Of a DNA stretch of 64,000 bases, positions 18,594-26,586 are shown piece after piece. Location of the stretch: contig JACPOA010000034.1 of the NCBI GenBank assembly GCA_016185205.1, positions 124,001 to 188,000 on the forward strand. Reading direction: 5' to 3'. A program made the translations under genes and the position numbers. Position 1 is the stretch's first letter, and each line of letters begins with the position of its first letter. The DNA is from Hyphomicrobiales bacterium (lineage in GTDB: Bacteria; Pseudomonadota; Alphaproteobacteria; Rhizobiales; Xanthobacteraceae). The notes beneath the pieces were generated by a model. That model made no database searches. It saw nothing but the letters and a program-made list of their open reading frames with translations, and was not told where the DNA came from.

Positions 18594-19567
18594 GCAAAGT
18601 CCTCGTCACTGGCGGCAGCGGTTTCATCGGCTCCGCGCTGGTGAAGGTGCTGGTGCACGCGGGATCGCGCGTGCGCGTGCTCGACGACAATTCGCGCGGC
18701 TCACCGCGTCGGCTCAAGAACGTGGCGAAGGACATCGAATTCATTGCCGGCGACATTCGCGATGCCGCCGCGGTCGCGGCGGCGGCTCAAGGCATGGACG
18801 AGGTGCATCACCTCGCCTTCGTCAACGGCACCGAATTCTTTTACAGCCAGCCCGAGCTGGTGCTCGATGTCGGCGTGCGCGGCATGGTCAATGTGATCGA
18901 CGCCTGCCGCAAGCAGAAGGTCGGCACGCTGATCCTGGCGTCCAGCTCCGAGGTCTATCAGACGCCGCCACACATCCCGACCGCCGAGGACGCGCCGCTG
19001 GTGGTGCCGGATGTGCAAAACCCGCGCTATTCCTACGGCGCCGGCAAGCTGATCAGCGAGGTGATGGCGATCAATTTCGGCCGCAAATATTTCGAGCGCG
19101 TACTCATTTTCCGCCCGCACAATGTCTACGGCCCCGACATGGGCTTCGAGCACGTGGTGCCGCAATTCGCGCTGCGCCTGCACGCCCTCGGCAAAAGCCA
19201 GCCGGCCGGCCGGCTGCGCTTCGATATCCAGGGCACCGGTAAGGAGACGCGCAGCTTCTGCTTCGTCGACGATCTGGTGGCCGGCGTCATGGTGATGCGC
19301 GACAAGGGCGAGCATCTCGGCATCTATCACATCGGCACCGCTGAGGAAGTCACCATCGCCGAGCTGGCGCGGCGCATTGCCGCCTGCGCGCAGCGCGAGA
19401 TCGAGCTGGTGCTCGGGAAGTTGCAGGCCGGCGGCACCATACGGCGCTGCCCCGACATTTCGAAACTGGCCAAGCTAGGCTATAAGCCGCGCGTGCCGCT
19501 TGAGCAGGGTTTGCGCTCTACGCTCGACTGGTACTGGAGCAACGCGCAGCTCGCGCCGAAGCCCTGA
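18590..19567 (+). CDS. NAD-dependent sugar epimerase/dehydratase
   Basis: A 325-residue extended short-chain dehydrogenase. It has the GGSGFIG nucleotide-binding motif at the N-terminus, the SSSEVY segment and the catalytic YSYGAGK tyrosine/lysine pair, as in UDP-glucose 4-epimerases and dTDP-sugar dehydratases. The GTG start overlaps the preceding TGA (GTGA), indicating coupling. With the neighbours it should help build a modified nucleotide sugar, probably for surface polysaccharide. Confidence 0.9.
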   Translation: MSKVLVTGGSGFIGSALVKVLVHAGSRVRVLDDNSRGSPRRLKNVAKDIEFIAGDIRDAAAVAAAAQGMDEVHHLAFVNGTEFFYSQPELVLDVGVRGMVNVIDACRKQKVGTLILASSSEVYQTPPHIPTAEDAPLVVPDVQNPRYSYGAGKLISEVMAINFGRKYFERVLIFRPHNVYGPDMGFEHVVPQFALRLHALGKSQPAGRLRFDIQGTGKETRSFCFVDDLVAGVMVMRDKGEHLGIYHIGTAEEVTIAELARRIAACAQREIELVLGKLQAGGTIRRCPDISKLAKLGYKPRVPLEQGLRSTLDWYWSNAQLAPKP

Positions 19568-19581
19568 CGCTTAAGGACATT

Positions 19582-20856
19582 ATGCATTTAGGCCCCACCA
19601 AAGTCGCGCGCGCCGCCGGCAGCGGCGCCAGCGTTCCGGTTGAAAGCTGTCAGGTCTGCGGCTATGCGCCGCTCGATGACGTGCTCTCGCTCGGCTACAT
19701 GCCGCCGGTCAACCAGATGGTGCCGATCGGCCAGGTGCCGCGCCAGCAGCCGTGGTTCCCCACCAATCTCCTGCATTGCCAAAAGTGCGACCTGGTGCAG
19801 CTCGGCCTCGCCGTCGATCCGGTGATCATCTTCCCACCGGAATATCCCTACACCAGCGGCACCACCAAGCTGCTACGCGACAATTTCGCCGACCTGCACC
19901 GCGAATCCGCCGCCATGCTGGACTTAGGCGACAAGGACCTCGTCGTCGATATCGGCTCCAACGACGGCACGCTGCTGTCGAATTTCCAGAAAGGCGGCCA
20001 CCGCGTGCTCGGCATCGAGCCGACCGACGTCGGTGACATCGCCAACGGCAAAGGCATTCCGACGCTCAAGCGCTATTTCGGTGTCGAGGTGGCGCGCGAG
20101 GTCAAGCGCGAGCATGGGCCCGCGCGCGTGGTCACGGCGGCGAATTGTTTCGCGCATATCGAGGACGTGCATGCTATCGTCGACGGCATCGTCGAGATGC
20201 TTGCCGCCGATGGCGTGTTCATTTCCGAATCGCACTACCTCATCGGCCTGCTCGACACGCTGCAATACGACACCGTCTATCACGAGCACCTGCGCTATTA
20301 TTCGGTGGCGAGCCTCAAGCACCTTTTGGAGATGCACGATCTCGAGGTGTTCCATGCGCGCCCGATCCCGAGCCACGGCGGCTCGATCCGCGTCTATGCG
20401 GCGCGCCGCGGCGCCCACACCGTGCAGGACAGCGTGCGGCACATGCTGGCGGCCGAGCCGCGCGGCAAGGCCATGACAAAACGGCTGGCCGATTTCAAGC
20501 GCGACGTTCTGCTGTCGAAGCTGCGACTGCTGTCGATGCTGCGCGACCTGAAGGAAAAGGGCGCCCGTATCGTCGGCATCAGCGCGCCGTCGCGCGCCTC
20601 AACGCTGTTCAACTATGTCGGGCTCGACGACGGCATTATCGATTACGTCTGCGAAATTCCCGGCTCCTTGAAGATCGGCAAATGCATGCCGGGCACGGCC
20701 ATCCCGGTGGTCGACGAGGCCCGGCTATTTTCCGACCAGCCCGATTGCGCGATCGTTTTTTCCTGGCACATCGCCGACGAGCTGGCGCCCAAGCTCAAGG
20801 CCAAGGGTTTCCGCGGGAAGCTGATCACGCCGCTGCCGGTGCCGCGGTTTCTGTGA
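19582..20856 (+). CDS. Sugar C-methyltransferase family protein
   Basis: A 424-residue protein with the three-part layout of NovU/TylCIII-type C-methyltransferases: a zinc-binding N-terminus (CQVCGY and CQKCDL), a SAM-binding core (VVDIGSNDGTLL, then GIEP) and a C-terminal domain (GISAPSRASTL) that resembles a nucleotide-binding fold. It would methylate a carbon of a keto-deoxysugar nucleotide. It is in line with the epimerase after a 14-bp gap, so the operon likely makes a branched or methylated deoxysugar. Confidence 0.9.
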   Translation: MHLGPTKVARAAGSGASVPVESCQVCGYAPLDDVLSLGYMPPVNQMVPIGQVPRQQPWFPTNLLHCQKCDLVQLGLAVDPVIIFPPEYPYTSGTTKLLRDNFADLHRESAAMLDLGDKDLVVDIGSNDGTLLSNFQKGGHRVLGIEPTDVGDIANGKGIPTLKRYFGVEVAREVKREHGPARVVTAANCFAHIEDVHAIVDGIVEMLAADGVFISESHYLIGLLDTLQYDTVYHEHLRYYSVASLKHLLEMHDLEVFHARPIPSHGGSIRVYAARRGAHTVQDSVRHMLAAEPRGKAMTKRLADFKRDVLLSKLRLLSMLRDLKEKGARIVGISAPSRASTLFNYVGLDDGIIDYVCEIPGSLKIGKCMPGTAIPVVDEARLFSDQPDCAIVFSWHIADELAPKLKAKGFRGKLITPLPVPRFL

Positions 20857-20868
20857 TAGTTTGCGTCG

Positions 20869-21453
20869 ATGACCGACTGGCCGAAAATCAAATCCCGGCG
20901 GACCATCGACATCTCGCAATGGATGAAGGTGATCGAGCGCGAGGTCGAGTTCGCACCCGGCGGCAAGAGCGAGCTTTATCACGCGGTCGGCCAGCAGGAT
21001 TACATCGCCATCGTCGCCTTGACGCCGGACGGCCGCATTCCGATCGTGCGGCAATACCGGCCGGCGCTCGAGCAGTTCACCTGGGAATTGCCGGCCGGCA
21101 TGGTCGACAAAGGCGAAACCGCCGCCGACTGCTGCCGGCGCGAGCTGATGGAGGAGACCGGCTTTCCGGTCCGCTCGTTGCATGCGCTCGGCAGCTACGC
21201 GCCCTGCACCGCGCGCCTGTCGAACCGGGTGCATTCATTCTTCGTCGCGACCGCGGCACGCGCCGAAGCGCCGGCCACCGAAGCCGGCATCGAACTCAGA
21301 CTGGTGACGCCGGCTGACCTCGGCGCGCTGATCCAGAGCGGCGACTTCATCTTGCAGCTTCATATCGGCGCCATTCTGCTGGCGGGCCTCGCCGGGCACA
21401 TTAACCTTGCCGCGTTCCAATTGTCGGACCGCAGCGGGCCGGCCAAGCCCTGA
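20869..21453 (+). CDS. Nudix hydrolase, ADP-ribose pyrophosphatase-like
   Basis: A 194-residue Nudix enzyme with the complete Nudix box at residues 77-99 ([20 protein letters not shown] core, G-x5-E-x7-REL-x-EE-x-G). The preceding [18 protein letters not shown] matches ADP-sugar pyrophosphatases. It would cleave ADP-ribose or another nucleoside diphosphate sugar. It starts 12 bases after the methyltransferase and may be part of the same transcript. The substrate is not settled by the sequence. Confidence 0.88.
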   Translation: MTDWPKIKSRRTIDISQWMKVIEREVEFAPGGKSELYHAVGQQDYIAIVALTPDGRIPIVRQYRPALEQFTWELPAGMVDKGETAADCCRRELMEETGFPVRSLHALGSYAPCTARLSNRVHSFFVATAARAEAPATEAGIELRLVTPADLGALIQSGDFILQLHIGAILLAGLAGHINLAAFQLSDRSGPAKP

Positions 21454-21484
21454 AGGCCTCAGCGGGGCCCGGAAACGGGCGTTT

Positions 21485-21525
21485 TTGACAATAGTCAATT
21501 TGATCTCGCGCAATGTCGCTATGCT
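21485..21525 (+). promoter_or_regulatory. FNR/FixK-type boxes and -10 element upstream of hemA
   Basis: TTGACAATAGTCAA (21485-21498) is a perfect TTGA-N6-TCAA half-site pair. TTGATCTCGCGCAA (21500-21513) matches with one mismatch. A -10-like TATGCT lies at 21520-21525, putting the first box at about -41, the class II activator position. FnrL/FixK control of hemA is known in Rhodobacter and oxygen control in Bradyrhizobium. Here it is inferred from sequence. Confidence 0.7.
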
Positions 21526-21610
21526 GGATATTGTTGAATGTCCGCCTCGACAACACCCTAGGAACTCTTTTAAAAAAGAGCTGGGTGGGGCGGGAAAGCA
21601 GACAAGTACC

Positions 21611-22840
21611 ATGAATTACAATAGTTTCTTCGCGTCAGCCCTGGACACGCTTCGGGACGAGCGCCGTTACCGGGTTTTTGCCGATCTCGAACGCATCGCC
21701 GGGCGCTTTCCGCAGGCGATCTGGCATTCGCCGCAAGGCAAGCGCGAGGTCGTGATCTGGTGTTCCAACGATTATCTCGGCATGGCCCAGCACCCCAAGG
21801 TGATCGGCGCCATGGTCGACGTCGCCGCCCGCATGGGCACCGGCGCCGGGGGAACCCGCAACATCGCCGGCAACAACCATCCGCTGATCGAGCTGGAGCG
21901 CGAGCTCGCCGATCTGCACGGCAAGCCGGCCGCGCTGGTGTTCACCTCCGGCTATGTCTCGAACCAGACCGGCATCCCGACCATCGCCAAGCTGCTGCCC
22001 AATTGCCTGCTGCTGTCCGACGCGCTCAACCACAATTCCATGATCGAAGGCGTGCGCCAGTCCGGCTGCGAAAAGCTGATCTGGCGGCATAACGATGTCG
22101 GCCACCTGGAAGAGCTGCTGAAAGCCGCCGATCCGAAGCGGCCGAAGCTGATCATGTTCGAGAGCCTCTATTCCATGGATGGCGACGTGGCGCCGATGCA
22201 CGCGATCTGCGATTTGGCCGAGCGCTACGGCGCCATGACCTATGTCGACGAAGTGCACGCGGTCGGCATGTATGGCGCGCACGGCGGCGGCATCGGCGAC
22301 CGCGAAAACGCCATGCAGCGTCTCGACGTGATCGAGGGCACGCTGGCCAAGGCGTTCGGCTGTCTCGGCGGCTATATCGCGGGCAGCAAGGACCTGATCG
22401 ACGCGGTGCGCTCCTACGCGCCCGGTTTCATCTTCACCACTGCGCTGCCGCCGGCGATCTGCGCCGCCGCCACCGCCGCCATCCGCCACCTGAAGACCTC
22501 GCAATGGGAGCGCGAGCGGCATCAGGATCGCGCCGCGCGCGTCAAGGCGGTGCTCAATGCCGCCGGCCTGCCGGTGATGCCGAGCACCACGCATATCGTG
22601 CCGGTGCTGGTCGGCGATGCGGAGAAGTGCAAGGCAGCGGGCGACATGCTGCTGACCGAGCACGGCATCTATATCCAGCCGATCAACTATCCGACCGTGC
22701 CGCGCGGCGAGGAACGCCTGCGCATCACGCCGTCGCCCTATCACGACGACGTGCTGATCGACCGGCTGGCGGAAGCGCTGGTCGACGTGTGGGACCGGCT
22801 CGAACTGCCGACCCGCAAGCAGGCGATGGCGGCGGAGTAG
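21611..22840 (+). CDS. hemA: 5-aminolevulinate synthase
   Basis: HemA condenses glycine and succinyl-CoA to 5-aminolevulinate with PLP, the first step of heme (and, in phototrophs, bacteriochlorophyll) synthesis by the alphaproteobacterial C4 route. The 409-residue protein shows [35 protein letters not shown] and the PLP lysine Lys247 in GTLAKAFG. The start MNYNSFF is family-typical; longer in-frame starts overlap the regulatory boxes. It stands alone, downstream of FNR/FixK-type sites. Confidence 0.97.
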   Translation: MNYNSFFASALDTLRDERRYRVFADLERIAGRFPQAIWHSPQGKREVVIWCSNDYLGMAQHPKVIGAMVDVAARMGTGAGGTRNIAGNNHPLIELERELADLHGKPAALVFTSGYVSNQTGIPTIAKLLPNCLLLSDALNHNSMIEGVRQSGCEKLIWRHNDVGHLEELLKAADPKRPKLIMFESLYSMDGDVAPMHAICDLAERYGAMTYVDEVHAVGMYGAHGGGIGDRENAMQRLDVIEGTLAKAFGCLGGYIAGSKDLIDAVRSYAPGFIFTTALPPAICAAATAAIRHLKTSQWERERHQDRAARVKAVLNAAGLPVMPSTTHIVPVLVGDAEKCKAAGDMLLTEHGIYIQPINYPTVPRGEERLRITPSPYHDDVLIDRLAEALVDVWDRLELPTRKQAMAAE

Positions 22841-22893
22841 CTGTTACGGGCGCTAGCTCTAACGACCCTTATTGCCGTTTTGGGCATTTATTA

Positions 22894-22921
22894 AACCAAA
22901 AGGTATTTACAACCTTTGGTT
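22894..22921. promoter_or_regulatory. Imperfect inverted repeat upstream of the peptide/di-iron cassette
   Basis: AACCAAAAGGT (22894-22904) and AACCTTTGGTT (22911-22921) form an inverted repeat with one extra base in the left arm. It lies 50 bases before the 59-residue peptide gene, with TATAAC (22942-22947) downstream as a possible -10. It may be an operator. Nothing proves binding. Confidence 0.4.
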
Positions 22922-22969
22922 ATGTTTGTATATTGTGCACCTATAACAATTAAACAGGGAGACTTGCCA

Positions 22970-23149
22970 ATGCCAGCCATAGATAAGGCGAAGGGCGAAG
23001 AAGTCATCATCCACGTCCCGCCCGGCACATCCAAGCACGTCAAGATCGTCGAGACCGACCCCGCCCATCGCGGCCATGACATCATGATTCAAGTGAGCAA
23101 GGAACGAAAGACTCGCGTTTCGGATGCGGTCGGCGTCATCGTGAAATAG
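22970..23149 (+). CDS. 59-residue peptide, candidate RiPP precursor
   Basis: A short protein (MPAIDKAKGEEVIIHVPPGT at the start, ending SDAVGVIVK) with a GGGA ribosome-binding site 9 bases before the ATG. It has no signal peptide, membrane span or cysteine. The next gene begins 3 bases after its stop, so the two are translationally linked. Because both following proteins carry peptide-recognition-like domains, this may be their substrate. It could instead be an unrelated small regulator. The region is more AT-rich than its surroundings. Confidence 0.65.
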   Translation: MPAIDKAKGEEVIIHVPPGTSKHVKIVETDPAHRGHDIMIQVSKERKTRVSDAVGVIVK

Positions 23150-23152
23150 GTC

Positions 23153-24196
23153 GTGTCCGCGACTTCCTGTAGTTCAATTTTGAGCGATAGTGACGATAAC
23201 GCCAGCTCGACGCGGCCGGCGCTGCTTTTTCCGATTCAAATTGATCAAGAAAAGTCGAACCTTACGATTTCGACTTATGACAATGTGTTTCGATTTGACG
23301 GAATCCCCGGCCCGCAAGCAGCCGAAATCATCCGTCACATCAATTCTGGCTCTACGGTGGAGCAAATTTCAAATGCGGTGCAAGCCGACCGTACCATCGT
23401 CGACGCATTCATCAGAAGCCTGATCGATCAAGGTCTCGCCACGGAAGCTGAGCCGGAGGTCTATACCGGCGCACAATTCACAGCGACGCTACGATCCTTT
23501 TACGATCAGTGGAACGATCAGTTGTTTTCACACTCGCTCTGGCAATCTTTGTCGCTCGGGACGGCCAGCAGATCGATCGTGGACGGATGGTTGATCGAAA
23601 CATATCATTTTATACGCGGCGCTAATGCCCGCCTCCCTTATGCAATCGCGCATACTGCCGATCCGCGCGTGCGCAACATCTTCGCGCACCACTACCGCGA
23701 AGAGTACGACCACTACGGTTTCTTCGCCGAGGCACTGGTCAGGCGACAGATTTCACCAGAGCACGTCGAGCAGCTAGGGCCCTTGGTCGGCACACGCGCC
23801 GTGATCAATTGGACACGGAGGTGCGCACGCACGGACTCGCTCGCCTATGCTGCTTGTTCGGGCCTGTTGGAATCGACGGGCACCGATTCGGCACGAGCGC
23901 GGGCTTTCTACCGCACCGTCGCCACAAATTTCGATGCGGACCAAACCAATTTCATTGACCCATTAATGAAACATATCGATCTTGACGAAGGTTTCGAGCA
24001 CGGCAACGTGATGGCAGACATATTCAATCCGATCCCGCAATTGTCCGCTCAACGCGCCAATATGATCGTGCAAATGACCTACCAGTTTGTTGAGACGCTG
24101 ATGCAGTGGTTTTCCGACATCGAAATACATTATTTTCGCTTCCCGCATCAATCGAAACGAACCGTTCGAATCTATCGGAGCAATCCGGCGGATTGA
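23153..24196 (+). CDS. RRE-like winged helix fused to heme-oxygenase-like di-iron domain (protein A)
   Basis: A 347-residue protein. Residues about 27-100 read like a PqqD/RiPP-recognition-element fold: VFRFDG strand, a helix, SGSTVEQI, then IVDAFIRSLIDQGL. Residues about 105-330 form a heme-oxygenase-like (iron-containing redox enzyme) helical domain with likely metal ligands E149, HYREEYDH (H180, E184, H187) and H274-x3-D278-x4-H283. These positions recur in the next gene. The GTG start follows the peptide gene by 3 bases. It probably uses two irons and O2; substrate unknown. Codon usage is more AT-rich than in neighbours, suggesting transfer. Confidence 0.7.
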   Translation: MSATSCSSILSDSDDNASSTRPALLFPIQIDQEKSNLTISTYDNVFRFDGIPGPQAAEIIRHINSGSTVEQISNAVQADRTIVDAFIRSLIDQGLATEAEPEVYTGAQFTATLRSFYDQWNDQLFSHSLWQSLSLGTASRSIVDGWLIETYHFIRGANARLPYAIAHTADPRVRNIFAHHYREEYDHYGFFAEALVRRQISPEHVEQLGPLVGTRAVINWTRRCARTDSLAYAACSGLLESTGTDSARARAFYRTVATNFDADQTNFIDPLMKHIDLDEGFEHGNVMADIFNPIPQLSAQRANMIVQMTYQFVETLMQWFSDIEIHYFRFPHQSKRTVRIYRSNPAD

Positions 24197-24205
24197 GGGG
24201 CAGCT

Positions 24206-25204
24206 ATGCTTCTACTCCATCCCGACTGCAGCATTAAAGATGAAGGGGAGCGCTTCATCATCGAGGATCGCGTGATCAAGCTCACATATACGGGCGAGAG
24301 CGCGACACTGTGCAGGCAGGCGCTTCCGCTGCTGCCGTCTGCCCGCGACATCGACGACATCGTTGGCGGCACGTCCTATTCCATGGCGTCACTCAAACAA
24401 TTGGTCGCTGGCTTGGAATCGGAAGGCCTCGCGCTGGATTTGTCCCACGTGGAGGAACTCGACGACAACCTTCTTATTGAAAAGATTCGTACGGCCTCAC
24501 GCTTTTGGAATCAGCATATCATGGGACAAGTCTTCCCAAGTCGACTATTCGAAGGTCATGCGACCCGTCCTGAGGTGCTCGGCTGGGGCATCGAATTTTA
24601 TTTTTTCATACGCGCAGCCAATGAATACATGGCGCGTGGCGTGGCGCGCGACGATGCGCCCACCGAGGTTTTGGCAGAGGTCTGGAAACACTATGTCGAG
24701 GAATCGGGCCACGAAGAGATATTTTTAACGGGCTTGCTCGGATGCGGTCTCCGCCGGCAAGAAATTGTCGATCGCATGCCGCTTCCGTCCACAATGGCGC
24801 TTACGAACTTCCTGTACGAAAAAGCGTGCAGCACGATATTTGACTATCTTTCGGTCTTTGCACTGATGCAACCGCTCGCAACACCGCCTAGCCGATCGGA
24901 CATTAGCCAGCGTTACGATGCGCTCAGGAGTTGGTATCCATTTGCATCACCGCTGTTCAACGCGTTCGAACAGCACGACACCATTGATGCCGATCTGGCG
25001 CATGCAAAGCTCGCGATTGCTCCGGCGATTATTTGGCGCTCCCCTGCTTCGAAGCACGAGAGGCTGGCGATATTTCAGACCATTCGCGAGACGGCCGAAC
25101 ACTTTATCCTGTTTTTTGAAGGTATCCCTCGTTACTACAAAAACGAACGTTTCCTCAATTATCGTCAGCGTCCAACGGCGATCAACGCATCGTTCGTATC
25201 GTAA
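24206..25204 (+). CDS. RRE-like winged helix fused to heme-oxygenase-like di-iron domain (protein B)
   Basis: A 332-residue paralogue of the preceding protein. The N-terminal 80 residues again resemble a PqqD-like recognition domain (RFIIEDRVIKLTYTG, helices, LKQLVAGLESEGLALDL). The C-terminal domain repeats the ligand pattern: E130 in EFYFFIRAANE, HYVEESGH (H162, E166, H169), and H257-x3-D261-x4-H266. The two proteins are divergent overall, so they may form a heterodimer or catalyse successive steps. It starts 9 bases after gene A. No known RiPP enzyme neighbours (YcaO, radical SAM, peptidase, exporter) are present. Confidence 0.7.
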   Translation: MLLLHPDCSIKDEGERFIIEDRVIKLTYTGESATLCRQALPLLPSARDIDDIVGGTSYSMASLKQLVAGLESEGLALDLSHVEELDDNLLIEKIRTASRFWNQHIMGQVFPSRLFEGHATRPEVLGWGIEFYFFIRAANEYMARGVARDDAPTEVLAEVWKHYVEESGHEEIFLTGLLGCGLRRQEIVDRMPLPSTMALTNFLYEKACSTIFDYLSVFALMQPLATPPSRSDISQRYDALRSWYPFASPLFNAFEQHDTIDADLAHAKLAIAPAIIWRSPASKHERLAIFQTIRETAEHFILFFEGIPRYYKNERFLNYRQRPTAINASFVS

Positions 25205-25233
25205 GCGCTGGCGGCGGCATAGCCTTTACAATT

Positions 25234-25281
25234 GCGCATAATCTTGTCCGAAACCGGTTTCCACTTTTCGGGATTATGCGC
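25234..25281 (+). repeat. REP-like palindrome, copy 3
   Basis: Starts GCGCATAATC and ends GATTATGCGC, with TCCGAAACCGGTTTCC in the middle. The paired base changes at both ends (AATC/GATT) keep the stem, evidence that the hairpin is selected or was homogenised. It lies in a convergent gap after the di-iron cassette. Confidence 0.92.
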
Positions 25282-25282
25282 G

Positions 25283-26365
25283 CTAATCCTGAAACGGCGG
25301 CGGCGGACGCAGCGGCTTGCCGGCGTCGTCCGGCGGCTTAAGCCGACGCGCGGCGTGGCGCGCCACGAACGGCATACTCAACAGCACAAAAAAGATGCGC
25401 GTGAGATGGTGCGCGCCGACATAGACCGGGTCGAGATGCAGCGCGAGCGCGAGCAGCATCATGGCGTCGACCGCGCCGGGCGCATAGGCGATTATCACCT
25501 CGGCGACAGGGAGCGACAGCAGGCTGACCAGCCCGGCCGCGAATATCGCCGCGATGGTCACCGCGACCGCGAATGAGCCGAATGCGGCGCCGACGTAATG
25601 CAGCAATAGTCGCAACGGCGTATTGGCGAAGCGCGAGCCGGTCACCGCGCCGAAGGCGATCATGACCGTGTAGGTCACCCACCACGGCATCGCCACTTGA
25701 ATGAGTCCGCTGCCGTGCAACACGGCCGAGGTGACCATGGCGCCGAAGATCAGCCCGCCGGGAAACCTTATGCGAAACGCGATGAACGCGACGGCGCTGG
25801 AGGCGACAATGAGAATGGCGAGTTCGCCGATCGGAAATGGGCCGAGCGTCGCGGCGGCGCTAGGAGTGATATGCCCGACCAGGCCGAGCATCGCGAGCGC
25901 TGCCGGCAGCCCGACCGCGATGATCACCACGCGAATACTCTGCACGATTGCGATGGCGCGCACGTCGGCGTCGATTTCGACGGCAATCGCCATCACCTGC
26001 GACAGCCCGCCCGGCACGGCGGCAAGATAGGCCGTCGCCGTGTCCCAGCCGTGCACGGTGCGCAAATAGGCGGTGCCGCCCAGACTGATGCAGACGATTG
26101 CGAGAATCAGCACGCCGAGGCTCAGCGGATAGGTCGCCATGCCGTGCAGCGTCTGCGGCGTCACCACCGAGCCGAGCGAAATGCCGATCAGCACCAGCAG
26201 AATGCGCATCATCGCCGTCGGAATCAGCATCGGCCGGCCGGCCAGCGCGGCGCCGGCAACCGCCAGGATCGAGCCGGACAGAAAGCCGGCGGGCATCCCC
26301 AGGAGGCCGAGCGTGAGGCCACCGGCGACGGCGAATGCCAGCGTTTCCGCTACGTGGCGGAACAT
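25283..26365 (-). CDS. AbrB-family membrane protein
   Basis: A 360-residue integral membrane protein with about ten helices, matching the AbrB/ammonia-monooxygenase-like membrane family (two repeats, each with LLVLIGISLGSVVTPQ or GAVTGSRFA-type turns, and YLAAVPGGLSQVM / YAPGAVDAMMLLAL). Members are poorly characterised, though some have been linked to transport. The ATG at 26365 is chosen; a TTG at 26398 and a GTG between them are in frame. Despite the name it is not the AbrB transcription factor. Confidence 0.8.
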   Translation of the reverse strand: MFRHVAETLAFAVAGGLTLGLLGMPAGFLSGSILAVAGAALAGRPMLIPTAMMRILLVLIGISLGSVVTPQTLHGMATYPLSLGVLILAIVCISLGGTAYLRTVHGWDTATAYLAAVPGGLSQVMAIAVEIDADVRAIAIVQSIRVVIIAVGLPAALAMLGLVGHITPSAAATLGPFPIGELAILIVASSAVAFIAFRIRFPGGLIFGAMVTSAVLHGSGLIQVAMPWWVTYTVMIAFGAVTGSRFANTPLRLLLHYVGAAFGSFAVAVTIAAIFAAGLVSLLSLPVAEVIIAYAPGAVDAMMLLALALHLDPVYVGAHHLTRIFFVLLSMPFVARHAARRLKPPDDAGKPLRPPPPFQD

Positions 26366-26586
26366 GGCAGAGCGGCCGATCGTTGAGGGCACGGACAAGG
26401 ATGGAGAGCCGGTCAGTTCGGATTGAATCGGAATCGGACCCTAGCATTTTGCCTGCGCTTGAGCTTTTCCGGCCTTGCGGGGCGCCGGCCGCAAGTCTCC
26501 ATCATGGACCTGAAGCCCATTCTGTGGTGACTTAAGGACCGTAAAATCCTTGCCCAAGCGGGGTTTAGGCCCGATCCGGAGCGCAT

